Shown piece after piece: positions 51,525 to 60,416 of a stretch of 64,000 nucleotides of DNA. The position numbers and the translations under genes are program-made. Source of the stretch: an uncultured Prevotellaceae bacterium (GTDB lineage: Bacteria; Bacteroidota; Bacteroidia; Bacteroidales; Bacteroidaceae); contig ONLL01000005.1 in NCBI GenBank assembly GCA_900318685.1, positions 97,448 to 161,447 on the forward strand. Reading direction: 5' to 3'. Position 1 is the first letter of the stretch, and each line of letters opens with the position of its first letter. Below the pieces are notes generated by a model, which made no database searches, had not been told where the DNA came from, and saw only the letters and a list, made by a program, of their open reading frames with translations.

Positions 51525-52547
51525 ATGGCAAAGATTGTAACACTAGGTGAGATTATGCTCCGCCTGTCGCCTCAGGGCAACGACCGTTTTATCCAGAGTG
51601 AGAGCTTCCGCATCATCCCCGGCGGTGGTGAGGCTAACGTGGCCATCTCGGTGGCCAACTATGGTCACGAGGCCTACTTCGTGAGTAAGCTGCCCAAGCA
51701 TGAGATTGGGCAAATTGCCGTCAACGCCCTGCGTCGCTATGGCGTGAATACAGAGTTTGTGGCTCGTGGTGGCGACCGCATTGGTCTTTATTATGCCGAG
51801 ACAGGCGCATCGATGCGTCCCTCGAAAGTTATCTACGACCGTGCACACAGCTCTATTGCTGAGGCTGATCCCAGCGACTTCGATTTCGATAAGGTGATGG
51901 AGGGTGCTCAGTGGTTCCATTGGAGTGGCATCACACCAGCCATCAGCGACAAGGCCGCCGAGCTGACTCGTCTGGCTTGCGAAGCAGCCAAGCGTCATGG
52001 CGTAACCGTCTCAGTCGACCTGAACTTCCGCAAGAAGCTGTGGACCTCGCAGAAGGCTATCTCCATCATGCGTCCGCTGATGAAGTATGTTGACGTGTGC
52101 ATCGGCAATGAGGAGGACGCTGAGCTCTGCCTGGGCTTCAAGCCTGATGCTGACGTGGAGGGCGGACAGACCGATGCTGCCGGCTACGAGGGCATCTTCA
52201 AGCAAATGATGAAAGAGTTCGGCTTCAAGTATGTCGTGTCGACCCTGCGTGAAAGCTACAGCGCTACCTACAATGGCTGGAAGGCTCTTATCTACGACGG
52301 TAAGGAGTTCTATCAGTCGAAGCGCTATGAGATCAATCCCATCATCGACCGTGTAGGCGGTGGCGACTCGTTCTCGGGCGGACTGATTCATGGTTTGCTT
52401 ACTAAGGAGACTCAGGGTGAAGCTCTGGAGTTTGCTGTAGCTGCCTCAGCCCTGAAGCACACTATCAACGGCGACTTCAACTTGGTTACTGTCGACGAGG
52501 TGGAGAGCCTTGCAGGTGGTAATGCTAACGGACGCGTACAGCGTTAA
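51525..52547 (+). CDS. kdgK: 2-keto-3-deoxygluconate kinase (PfkB family)
   Basis: The 340-aa sugar kinase phosphorylates KDG to KDPG with ATP. It has the PfkB N-terminal signature IIPGGGEANVAISVANYG, the substrate region AETGASMRPSKVIYDRAHS, and the C-terminal motif DRVGGGDSFSGGLIHG with the catalytic Asp. The pairing with kdgA confirms the KDG assignment over other PfkB kinases. It funnels products of galacturonate breakdown into central metabolism. Confidence 0.93.
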   Translation: MAKIVTLGEIMLRLSPQGNDRFIQSESFRIIPGGGEANVAISVANYGHEAYFVSKLPKHEIGQIAVNALRRYGVNTEFVARGGDRIGLYYAETGASMRPSKVIYDRAHSSIAEADPSDFDFDKVMEGAQWFHWSGITPAISDKAAELTRLACEAAKRHGVTVSVDLNFRKKLWTSQKAISIMRPLMKYVDVCIGNEEDAELCLGFKPDADVEGGQTDAAGYEGIFKQMMKEFGFKYVVSTLRESYSATYNGWKALIYDGKEFYQSKRYEINPIIDRVGGGDSFSGGLIHGLLTKETQGEALEFAVAASALKHTINGDFNLVTVDEVESLAGGNANGRVQR

Positions 52548-52587
52548 AAGCATCTTGGAATGATAGCTTGAAACTCCGACCGCATCT

Positions 52588-52725
52588 ATGAAGCATTTTG
52601 AGTATAAAGTGATTACTCGTATTATTGGCGTCGAGAAGCGCTTGAACGAGTTAGGCTATGAAGGCTGGGAACTCGTAGCAGTCGACGGAGGCAGTTATGT
52701 TTTCAAACGTGAATATACAGTATAA
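52588..52725 (+). CDS. DUF4177-family micro-protein (45 aa)
   Basis: ATG 52588 to TAA 52725 encodes MKHFEYKVITRIIGVEKRL..., ending in NELGYEGWELVAVDG and a short strand. This matches the DUF4177 pattern (YKV...LNxLGxxGWELV). The family is widespread and mostly uncharacterised; it is a small beta-alpha-beta protein. It lies 40 bp after kdgK and 6 bp before kdgA, so it is an operon member and translated in the same direction. No role in KDG metabolism is established. Confidence 0.78.
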   Translation: MKHFEYKVITRIIGVEKRLNELGYEGWELVAVDGGSYVFKREYTV

Positions 52726-52731
52726 CGTATA

Positions 52732-53400
52732 ATGGCAAAATTTGACAAGATAGCCGTACTGAAGAAGATCGGCGAAACGGGTATGGTGCCCGTGTTTTAC
52801 AACAAGGATTTGGAGACCTGTAAGAATGTGGTGAAGGCCTGCTATGAGGGTGGCGTACGCGCATTCGAGTTTACTAATCGTGGTGACTTTGCCCAGGAAG
52901 TGTTTGGCGAGCTGGTGAAGTGGGCCGACAAGGAGTGCCCGGAGCTGGCATTGGGCATTGGCTCGGTGGTCGATGCTCCTACAGCAGCGATGTACATACA
53001 GCTGGGTGCCTGCTTTGTCGTAGGACCGCTGTTCAATCCTGATATCGCTCCCGTATGCAATCGTCGTCTCATCCCCTACTGCCCGGGCTGCATGACCGTC
53101 TCGGAGATTGGCAAGGCTCAGGAATTGGGCTGCGACCTGACGAAGGTGTTCCCAGGCGACGTCGTAGGTCCTAACATGGTGAAGGGTCTGAAAGCTCCTA
53201 TGCCTTGGTCGAAGATCATGGTAACTGGCGGTGTGTCACCCGACGAGGAGAACCTCACGAAGTGGTTCAAGGCCGGCGTATTCTGCGTGGGCATGGGCTC
53301 GAAGCTCTTTCCCTCCGACAAGGTGAAAGCAGGCGACTGGCAGTACGTCACCGACAAGTGCAAGGAGGCTTTGGGCTACGTTCAGAAGGCAAAGAACTAA
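52732..53400 (+). CDS. kdgA: 2-keto-3-deoxy-6-phosphogluconate aldolase
   Basis: The 222-aa class I aldolase splits KDPG into pyruvate and glyceraldehyde 3-phosphate (also 4-hydroxy-2-oxoglutarate aldolase activity). The TIM barrel contains the catalytic Glu46 in FEFTNR and the Schiff-base Lys138 in LTKVFPGD, then the phosphate-binding [12 protein letters not shown] loop. Typical length. It completes the pathway begun by kdgK. Confidence 0.95.
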   Translation: MAKFDKIAVLKKIGETGMVPVFYNKDLETCKNVVKACYEGGVRAFEFTNRGDFAQEVFGELVKWADKECPELALGIGSVVDAPTAAMYIQLGACFVVGPLFNPDIAPVCNRRLIPYCPGCMTVSEIGKAQELGCDLTKVFPGDVVGPNMVKGLKAPMPWSKIMVTGGVSPDEENLTKWFKAGVFCVGMGSKLFPSDKVKAGDWQYVTDKCKEALGYVQKAKN

Positions 53401-53466
53401 ATTCCCAGTTCCATTCTGTCGGGAAAGTTCGGTCTGAGAATGGCGGACTGGCAAAAAGGATTGAGT

Positions 53467-54771
53467 ATGAAGAGAATGAACCTCAACAAATGGGTCGGGC
53501 TGCTCGTAGTGGCAGCCCTGACCTTTATGGCAGGCGCATCCTGCACACAGAACAAGAAGTTGAACCCCGTCGACGAGGAGGAGGTAGCCACCGAGGAACA
53601 GGAGGAAGCTTCACTCGACGAACTTGAGAACCTGGCAGAGGCACTGAAGAAGTACAGGACCGTACAGCCGTTCTCCGAAGGTCTCGCCATCGTTATGGAT
53701 GATGATACCGAACTCTGGGGAGCCATCGACAAAAGCGGCAAGGAGGTGATTCCTTGTAAGTTCAGAATCATCACCAACGACTTTCACGAAGGAGTGACCT
53801 TTGCCTATCTTGACGAAGAGGAATCCCCTTGCGTCGTTATCGATAAGAAGGGAAAGGTGCTCTTTGATATTGATTTCACTTATCACTGTCGGGAGTTCAG
53901 CGACGGCCTGCTCGCCTTCTGCAAGCCGTATGACATTGAAGATTACAGCGATATGCCGAAGGTGGGCGACATCTTGTCGTTTGGTAAGCTCGGCTTCATC
54001 GACAAGAAAGGCAATGTGGTCATCCAGCCCGACACCTACGATGTGCCTATGGGCGAAGGCCCCATTATCAGCACCTTCTCTGAGGGATTGTGTAAGGTTT
54101 GGAAGGACGGACACCCCATCTTCATCGACACCAAAGGCAATGAAGTCATCAACCCCAAGGCCGGAGATGTAGGCAATTTCAGCGACGGCATGGCTAGTGT
54201 GTTCGTGTATGACGACGGCACGATGGGCTTCATCAACAAGAGGGGCGAGCAAGTCATTCCCCCCAGTAACAGGTTCGAGGGTGCAACGCCCTTCAGTGAA
54301 GGACGTGCATTCGCCCTCAAAGATGGCAAGTATGCGCTCATCGACAAGGAAGGCAACGAGCTCACTCCGTTCCTGTTTGACGACATATCGCTTTACGGGG
54401 GCACGGAAGGCGAGGAGCCGATAATAGGCATGTTCCATGAAGGTCTTGCCGCTGTGGCAAAGAATGGGAAGTTCGGCTACATCGACCGCGATGGCAACAC
54501 CGTCATACCTTTCCGCTACAAGCCTGGCTATGACGAAGATAACGAATGGTACAATCAGCAGGCTGCCTACGATTTCCATGAGGGAGTTGCTCGGGTATGG
54601 AGCAGCAGAACCAAGAAGTATGGCTTCATTGACAAGGAAGGTAACGAAATCACTCCCTGCCGTTTTGATGAGGCTAGCGACATGAGCGGCGGTCTGGCCC
54701 TCGTGCAGATCGGGGAAGACTACGGCTTCATCGATAAAGAAGGCAATTGTACCCTCGACCTTGACGAATAG
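53467..54771 (+). CDS. WG-repeat lipoprotein
   Basis: About 434 aa from ATG 53467; the frame is open from 53440, but the signal (NLNKWVGLLVVAALTFMAGA-C26) begins later. After an acidic linker come repeated WG/KWG-type beta units: LWGAIDKSGKEVIPCKFR, KLGFIDKKGNVVIQPDTY, MGFINKRGEQVIPPSN, KYALIDKEGNELTPF, KFGYIDRDGNTVIPFRY, KYGFIDKEGNEITPCRF and DYGFIDKEG. Such repeats form a propeller- or solenoid-like extracytoplasmic domain, often a sensor or binding module. The sensor kinase gene begins 26 bp downstream, so it may supply its periplasmic input. Confidence 0.85.
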   Translation: MKRMNLNKWVGLLVVAALTFMAGASCTQNKKLNPVDEEEVATEEQEEASLDELENLAEALKKYRTVQPFSEGLAIVMDDDTELWGAIDKSGKEVIPCKFRIITNDFHEGVTFAYLDEEESPCVVIDKKGKVLFDIDFTYHCREFSDGLLAFCKPYDIEDYSDMPKVGDILSFGKLGFIDKKGNVVIQPDTYDVPMGEGPIISTFSEGLCKVWKDGHPIFIDTKGNEVINPKAGDVGNFSDGMASVFVYDDGTMGFINKRGEQVIPPSNRFEGATPFSEGRAFALKDGKYALIDKEGNELTPFLFDDISLYGGTEGEEPIIGMFHEGLAAVAKNGKFGYIDRDGNTVIPFRYKPGYDEDNEWYNQQAAYDFHEGVARVWSSRTKKYGFIDKEGNEITPCRFDEASDMSGGLALVQIGEDYGFIDKEGNCTLDLDE

Positions 54772-54797
54772 GGAGATAAGTTGAAAAGAACTTCATA

Positions 54798-57700
54798 GTG
54801 AAGAATGTGCATGTAGAAAAGGTATTGCGCCTGTTGGCATCGCTGCTCGTGCTGACCATCATGGCATGCGGCGATGCCCGGCATTTTGATGCCGACAGGC
54901 TCAATGATCTTTCCTATGCATACCACTATCGTTCACTCGACTCTACGGAGTATTATGCCCAGCAGGCACTCGAGGCATCGGCAAATTATGCTGATGGCAG
55001 GGCAGAGGCACTAAATAACCTGGCTTTCGTTCGTATCGCACAGATGCGCTACGAAGAAGCGTGGCAGCAACTAGAATCCATCCCAACCTTCTGCGACAAC
55101 CAGCTGGAGCTGCTCATCTGCCATATTCAGCAGATGCGTCTCTGCCAGCGAAGATCCCAGAATCGGGCGTTCTACGATTATCGTGAGCAGGCCTATAACA
55201 CTTTAAGACGTATCTATGAGGAGCGTAGTCAGCTGAACGAGCGCGAGCAGATGAGGCTTATCTATGGTGAGAGCGAGGTGGCCATCGTCAATTCCACATA
55301 TTATTATTATGTAGGTCTGGAACGGCAGGCAGCTCAGGCGATGGAAGGCATGCCTTATGAGCTGGAGCGCGACACAGCCCAATACCTCAACTACCTTTAC
55401 AACGTAGGATCGGGTGGTATCATCACCCAAGGCACTCAGGAGCAGATCAACCAGCAGGAGTTCGACCACTTGATGCGCTGCTTCATGCTCTCGCAAACGA
55501 CCGGCATCAACTATTTTGTTGCTAACTCCCTCGAGGCACTTGCCGAGCACCTTATGGTCGCGGAATATCGGGAGAAGCTCGTGGCCGACAATCTTCCAGC
55601 TTTCAAGTTCTTCAATCCTGAAAGCGTGGAACTCGACTCCTTGCCGCAGTATCTGGCACGTCGCTCGCTGGAGCTTTTTACAGACTTCGGCGATGTCTAT
55701 CAGATAGCTGGTGCCCATCGTACTCTGGCCTCATGCTATCTGCAGGAAGACAACTATGAACAGGCCCTGCACCACCTGCACCTCGCCCTTCAGGATACCA
55801 TCATCAACAAGGCTCCTGACCTCGTGGCCAGTATCCGCGAACAACTCAGCGTTGCCTACGCTGCCATTGATGACAAGGAAAACAGCGACCTGAACCGTAA
55901 CCTCTATCTGGACCTGCAGGAGCAGACCCGTCAGGATCGTTCTCTGGAAGCACGGGCGGGACAATTGGAGCAGGAGGCAGCCCAGCTGAACATGCTCATC
56001 ATGGCAGTCATTGCCGCCATCGTCTTGCTGGCTATGCTCCTCGGGCTGTCATATTATTGGAAGCAAAAACGAAATCACTCCAGTCATCAGAACGAGCAGT
56101 TACGACAGGAAGAAGACGAACTGCAGGAACAGCTTGCCATGAAGCGCCTCCATGTGGAAAAAGGCGAGCGTTTGGCATTGGAGCAGCGGGCCAAAATCTC
56201 GCTCATCAACGGCATCACGCCTCTCATCGACCGCATCATCTACTCTGTCTCACGTCTTGACCGAGAGGAACTCTCCGATAGTCAGATAGAGTATATCAGC
56301 GAGCTCACCGACAACATCAACGAGCAGAACGACGTGCTCACCCATTGGATTCAACTCCGGCAGGGAGAGCTGAGTCTGCATATCGAGACCTTCGAGCTCC
56401 AGCCCCTCTTCGATATTGTTGCGATGGGCAGGCGCAGCTTCGCCATGAAGCAGATCACCCTTGAGGTGACACCAACTGACTGCCGTGTGAAGGCAGATAG
56501 GGTGCTGACGCTCTTCATGCTCAACACCCTTGCCGACAATGCCCGGAAGTTCACTCCGTCTGGCGGCCATGTGCATGTCTATGCTGAGGAGCATCCTGAC
56601 TATGTGGAGCTCTCGGTCAGCGATACGGGCATCGGCATGGATGAGGAGCAGCTGGCACACGTATTTGACCATAAGGTTATCACAGAGGAAAAGAGCCAGA
56701 CCTCCCACGGTTTTGGACTGCTCAATTGTAAAGGCATCATCGAGAAATACCGCAAGATAAGCCAGATATTCTCCGTATGCCAGCTATCGGCAGAAAGCAA
56801 AAAGGGCGAGGGAAGTCGTTTCTTCTTCCGTCTTCCTAAAGGAGTCGTGCGTACTCTGCTGGTCCTGATGATGCTTGTTCAGGGGGCTCAGTTCACACAA
56901 GGCTCCACAGAGGATCTATCCAAGGCTAGTATCTATGCTGATTCTGCCTATTTCTCGAATGTGAACGGCACCTACCAGCGGACACTTTCCTTTGCTGATT
57001 CCACCAGGAACTATCTCAATGCCTATTACCTTCAGCTCTTCCCCGAAGGAACTGACACGCTGTTGCGCATGGGCGATCCATCGGTTATCGCTTCGGAAAT
57101 CACGTGGCTTCACGACAGTCTGAGAATCAACTACGACATCCTGCTCACCATGCGCAACGAGATGGCTGTGGCTGCTCTCGCCCTGCACGAGTGGCCTCTC
57201 TATCAGTATAACAACCGCATCTATACGCAGCTCTTCAAGGAACTCTCGGCCGATGCCACTCTCGACGACTATTGCCGCAAGATGCAGCAGTCGCAGAACA
57301 ACAAACAGGTAGCCATCATCCTGCTCGTATTGCTTCTGCTGTCTATCTTTGTCGCTGTGGTCTGGCAGGTGGCAGTGTCGCTGGGCAGGGCTGCACGTCG
57401 GCAGCAGGAACAACAGGACCGGTTGGAGATGACTCGCGACGAACTGGCCCGCACAGAGCAGGAAGAGGCTGCGCTCCACGTTAGTAACTCAGTGCTCGAC
57501 AACTGTCTCTCGGCCCTTAAGCACGAGACCATGTACTATCCCAGTCGCATCAGGAATCTCATCGATAGCGGTGATACCAGTCCGCTACCCGAAGTGGTGG
57601 CTTACTATCGTGAACTCTATGGTATCCTCAGTCAGCAGGCCATGCGTCAGACGGAGCACACTCGTCTGCATCTGCAAAAGCTCGACCATGAGATCTTGGG

Positions 57701-58031
57701 CGACCCCGTGCTTGTACATTATATGTTTGAGATCTTAAGGAAGCAGTCGGGCGAGAAGAAATTGAACATCGGCTATCAGGTCAAGGATGACAAATATGTG
57801 GTGTGTACGGTCAGCATGTCTGCCCTGCAGCTCACTGAGCAGCAGGCCGCCACACTCTTCTCTCCTAGCATAGAGAATATCCCATACCTGCTGTGCCGCC
57901 AGATTGTGCGCGATCATGGTGAGGCCACCAACCTGCGTGGCTGTGCCATTCGTGCTGAAGTGGTGGACAACTCAACGCTAATCATCATTACACTACCAAG
58001 AATATGGAAAATTTCAAAGTCATCATCGTAG
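54798..58031 (+). CDS. Double sensor-kinase-like membrane protein (TPR, split histidine kinase)
   Basis: 1077 aa from GTG 54798 (no ATG precedes the signal LASLLVLTIMA-C24). Periplasmic TPR-like region (30-390); TM at 399-419; coiled coil; first kinase module with ATP motifs NTLADNARKFTP (576-587), DTGIGMD (609-615) and GFGLLNCKG (638-646). A second signal-like TM (683-700), a second periplasmic domain (705-830) and TM (838-862) precede a second module with LKHETMYYPSRI (His909) and a degenerate ATPase-like end lacking N and G boxes. In module one the H-box position reads LINGITPL without His. Bacteroidota-specific DUFs of this kind exist (I recall DUF5112/DUF5113). The stop overlaps the response regulator gene. 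Confidence 0.82.
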   Translation: MKNVHVEKVLRLLASLLVLTIMACGDARHFDADRLNDLSYAYHYRSLDSTEYYAQQALEASANYADGRAEALNNLAFVRIAQMRYEEAWQQLESIPTFCDNQLELLICHIQQMRLCQRRSQNRAFYDYREQAYNTLRRIYEERSQLNEREQMRLIYGESEVAIVNSTYYYYVGLERQAAQAMEGMPYELERDTAQYLNYLYNVGSGGIITQGTQEQINQQEFDHLMRCFMLSQTTGINYFVANSLEALAEHLMVAEYREKLVADNLPAFKFFNPESVELDSLPQYLARRSLELFTDFGDVYQIAGAHRTLASCYLQEDNYEQALHHLHLALQDTIINKAPDLVASIREQLSVAYAAIDDKENSDLNRNLYLDLQEQTRQDRSLEARAGQLEQEAAQLNMLIMAVIAAIVLLAMLLGLSYYWKQKRNHSSHQNEQLRQEEDELQEQLAMKRLHVEKGERLALEQRAKISLINGITPLIDRIIYSVSRLDREELSDSQIEYISELTDNINEQNDVLTHWIQLRQGELSLHIETFELQPLFDIVAMGRRSFAMKQITLEVTPTDCRVKADRVLTLFMLNTLADNARKFTPSGGHVHVYAEEHPDYVELSVSDTGIGMDEEQLAHVFDHKVITEEKSQTSHGFGLLNCKGIIEKYRKISQIFSVCQLSAESKKGEGSRFFFRLPKGVVRTLLVLMMLVQGAQFTQGSTEDLSKASIYADSAYFSNVNGTYQRTLSFADSTRNYLNAYYLQLFPEGTDTLLRMGDPSVIASEITWLHDSLRINYDILLTMRNEMAVAALALHEWPLYQYNNRIYTQLFKELSADATLDDYCRKMQQSQNNKQVAIILLVLLLLSIFVAVVWQVAVSLGRAARRQQEQQDRLEMTRDELARTEQEEAALHVSNSVLDNCLSALKHETMYYPSRIRNLIDSGDTSPLPEVVAYYRELYGILSQQAMRQTEHTRLHLQKLDHEILGDPVLVHYMFEILRKQSGEKKLNIGYQVKDDKYVVCTVSMSALQLTEQQAATLFSPSIENIPYLLCRQIVRDHGEATNLRGCAIRAEVVDNSTLIIITLPRIWKISKSSS

Positions 58032-58720
58032 AAGACGTGCCCCTGGAACTGAAAGGCACGCAGGGAATCATACGGAATGAGATACCCGAGGCAGAAATTA
58101 TCGGTACTGCTGACAACGAGGCTTCCTACTGGCGCCTTATCAAGCAGCAACAGCCCGACCTCGTGCTGCTCGACTTGGGATTGGGAGGCTCCACCACCGT
58201 AGGCGTGGAGATCTGTCGTCAGACTAAAGAAATGTACCCGCAGGTGCGCGTACTTATATTTACTGGTGAGATCCTGAACGAGAAACTCTGGGTCGACGTG
58301 CTCGATGCGGGTGCCGACGGCATTATCCTGAAGACAGGCGAACTCCTTACGCGAGGCGATGTGCAGGCAGTGATGTCGGGCAAGCAACTTGTGTTCAACG
58401 AGCCTATCCTGAGGAAAATTGTGGAGCGCTTCAAGCATAGTGTGGGTTCTCAGCTGGCCAAGCAGGAGGCTCTGGTCAATTACGAGATTGACGAGTACGA
58501 TGAGCGTTTTCTCCGCCATCTTGCCTTGGGTTATACAAAGGATCAGATTACGCAGTTGCGTGGAATGCCCTTTGGTGTGAAGAGTCTGGAGAAACGTCAG
58601 AACGAACTGGTGCAGAAACTCTTCCCCGACGGACGTAGCGTTAATGCCACGCGTCTTGTGGTCAGGGCATTGGAGCTCCATATCCTCGATGTGGACAATC
58701 TGGAAGCTGACGAGGAGTGA
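58004..58720 (+). CDS. Response regulator: receiver plus LuxR-like HTH
   Basis: The 238-aa protein has a receiver domain with acidic pair E10/D11, phospho-acceptor Asp57 (LVLLDLGL), Thr87 (LIFTGE) and Lys110 (IILKTGE). A linker and a C-terminal helix-turn-helix (about 165-232; RFLRHLALGYTKDQITQL ... VKSLEKRQNELVQKLF) resembling a diverged LuxR/NarL domain follow. Its ATG lies 28 bp inside the end of the sensor gene, a strong sign of a dedicated pair. Target genes are unknown; the neighbouring membrane protein is a candidate. Confidence 0.9.
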   Translation: MENFKVIIVEDVPLELKGTQGIIRNEIPEAEIIGTADNEASYWRLIKQQQPDLVLLDLGLGGSTTVGVEICRQTKEMYPQVRVLIFTGEILNEKLWVDVLDAGADGIILKTGELLTRGDVQAVMSGKQLVFNEPILRKIVERFKHSVGSQLAKQEALVNYEIDEYDERFLRHLALGYTKDQITQLRGMPFGVKSLEKRQNELVQKLFPDGRSVNATRLVVRALELHILDVDNLEADEE

Positions 58721-58730
58721 TGTCGTCCTT

Positions 58731-59321
58731 ATGAAGAAGGCCGTTGGATATATTGCGTTAGTCTTGGTGCTGGCATTGCTAGCACTGGTGTTGGTTTCGT
58801 GGCTGCTCTCGGCGACGACGGGCGATAGCGTGCGTTCGCTGCTCTCATCAGAAGGCATCCGTTTCTTCTTTGGAGGCTTCGTCGGCATGCTCCAGACATC
58901 ACAGCTCATCTGGCTGCTTCTGCTCGCTATGGCATGGGGATGCCTCAGGAGCAGTGGCCTGTTCGACATCTTCTCTTCACCAATAGACTATAGGCGACGC
59001 CAGGCACTGCTTTTGTTGCTGGGAATCTTGGCTGTCTATGTGTTTGTGGTGGCGTTGCTAACCATGATTCCACATGCCGTACTTCTCTCTACGACAGGAC
59101 GCCTGTGGCCTTCGGCTTTCAGCCGTGCCCTTGTCCCGCTGGTGAGCTTTGGCATCATCCTGCTCTCTACGGTCTATGGTCTGGTGTCTAGGCGCTTCTT
59201 ATCGATAGCCGACGTCTTCCAATCCCTTTCCGACGGTATCGTCGCCGCAGCCCCTCTCTTTGTGCTCTATGTGCTGTTCGTACAGCTTTTCGAATCACTC
59301 CGCTTTGTCTTCTGGGCCTGA
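58731..59321 (+). CDS. Short inner-membrane protein like the N-terminal half of AbgT transporters
   Basis: About 196 aa. ATG 58731 is chosen because the preceding codons overlap the regulator and MKKAVGYIALVLVLALLALVLV is a natural TM start. About five TMs. The segment SLLSSEGIRFFFGGFVGM...LIWLLLLAMAWGCLRSSGL parallels the AbgT/YdaH pattern (LLSxEGIRW...PLGxVLxxMLGxGVAExSGL). AbgT exporters are about 500 aa, so this is either a short relative or a remnant. It lies 10 bp after the response regulator and overlaps convergent mgtC by 27 bp. Confidence 0.6.
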   Translation: MKKAVGYIALVLVLALLALVLVSWLLSATTGDSVRSLLSSEGIRFFFGGFVGMLQTSQLIWLLLLAMAWGCLRSSGLFDIFSSPIDYRRRQALLLLLGILAVYVFVVALLTMIPHAVLLSTTGRLWPSAFSRALVPLVSFGIILLSTVYGLVSRRFLSIADVFQSLSDGIVAAAPLFVLYVLFVQLFESLRFVFWA

Positions 59322-59759
59322 TTCCTCCTTCTCATGGAAGATCTTGTGATGGATGAAGTCTGATCCCTCCAAGCAGAACAGCACCAATACTGTTGCCACA
59401 AAAGCTAGGAAATACATGCCGGCACCTGCCGTCATGCCAATGGCTGACGTCACCCATAGGCCAGCAGCCGTGGTCAGACCTTTCACAGCGTTCTTTTGGA
59501 AAATGATACATCCTGCTCCGATGAAACCGATGCCGCTCACCACTTGAGCCGCAAGACGGCTGGGGTCGCGTTGGATGCCTTGAATACCCATGAAATCATC
59601 GAAGCCGTGAAGCGACAGCACCATGAATAGTCCGCTGCCAAGGCCTACTAGGAAATGAGTGCGGAATCCCGCCTCTTTCGAGCGGTACTCGCGTTCTAGT
59701 CCGATGGCACCGCCAAGCAGTGCTGCAATCACAATACTTAAGATATGTGTACCTATCAT
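59295..59759 (-). CDS. MgtC/SapB family membrane protein
   Basis: The 154-aa protein has four to five TMs and the family signature VIAALLGGAIGLEREYRSKEAGFRTHFLVGLGSGL near the N-terminus, then RLAAQVVSGIGFIGAGCI and LTTAAGLWVTSAIGMTAG. It lacks the longer C-terminal ACT-like domain of true MgtC. Roles in Mg2+ limitation or membrane-potential control are known for relatives. Its ATG overlaps the MBL gene stop by 4 bp. Confidence 0.9.
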   Translation of the reverse strand: MIGTHILSIVIAALLGGAIGLEREYRSKEAGFRTHFLVGLGSGLFMVLSLHGFDDFMGIQGIQRDPSRLAAQVVSGIGFIGAGCIIFQKNAVKGLTTAAGLWVTSAIGMTAGAGMYFLAFVATVLVLFCLEGSDFIHHKIFHEKEESGPEDKAE

Positions 59760-60409
59760 AATTGGTTTTTTAAATATGGGTTATACTGTTTCTCATCGCC
59801 TATCACGGTCTTTGGGCCATGACCCGTGTAGACGTCGACATCGTCGGGCAGCTTACTTACTACGTGGTGGAGGCTTTCCATCAGCTGAGGCCAAGAACCA
59901 CCAGCCAAGTCTGTGCGTCCCACGCTCATTCTGAAGAGTGTGTCGCCGGCAAATACCGCCTTCTCATCTTTAATATATAAGAGCACGCTACCAGGCGAAT
60001 GACCTGGCGTGTGCAGCACGGTTACCTGATGACTCCCAAATGTAATGAGCTCACCATCCTTCAGGTCCTCACCTAGTGGAGGCATGTTGAAGTGAACTGA
60101 CGTTCCCATGAAGTCACGCACTTGCTGGTCCATGCTGTCATAGATGACCTTATCGGCAGGATGCAGGCGAGGCTTCAGTCCAAACTCCTCATAGAGGGTG
60201 CTCAGTCCGAAAATATGATCGAAGTGTGCATGCGTGCATAGCACGTGACGCAACTTAAGATCGTTGTCCTTCAAATAGTCGGCAATAGCCTTGCGTTCAG
60301 CATTGAATAACGCTCCGCAGTCGATAATGATGGCCTCCTTGGTCGTGTCGCTCACCACAAAGCAGTTCTCTTGCAAGGGGTTGCATGTGAAAGTCCTGAT
60401 GTCTATCAT
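59756..60409 (-). CDS. MBL-fold metallohydrolase (glyoxalase II-like)
   Basis: About 217 aa from ATG 60409; the longer open frame would overlap rsmG. The zinc motif HAHFDH is at 60-65, followed by HTPGHSPGS, FAGDTLF and YTGHGPKTVIGDE, a complete set of metal ligands for the YcbL/glyoxalase II group. Substrates are thioesters or unknown. It starts 7 bp after the rsmG stop and overlaps mgtC, forming rsmG-MBL-mgtC. Confidence 0.9.
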   Translation of the reverse strand: MIDIRTFTCNPLQENCFVVSDTTKEAIIIDCGALFNAERKAIADYLKDNDLKLRHVLCTHAHFDHIFGLSTLYEEFGLKPRLHPADKVIYDSMDQQVRDFMGTSVHFNMPPLGEDLKDGELITFGSHQVTVLHTPGHSPGSVLLYIKDEKAVFAGDTLFRMSVGRTDLAGGSWPQLMESLHHVVSKLPDDVDVYTGHGPKTVIGDEKQYNPYLKNQL

Positions 60410-60416
60410 TCCTTTA

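Noticed and set aside
51525-52547. Ribokinase or fructokinase
   Set aside because: The PfkB fold alone would allow it, but direct linkage to kdgA and the substrate-region sequence favour KDG kinase.
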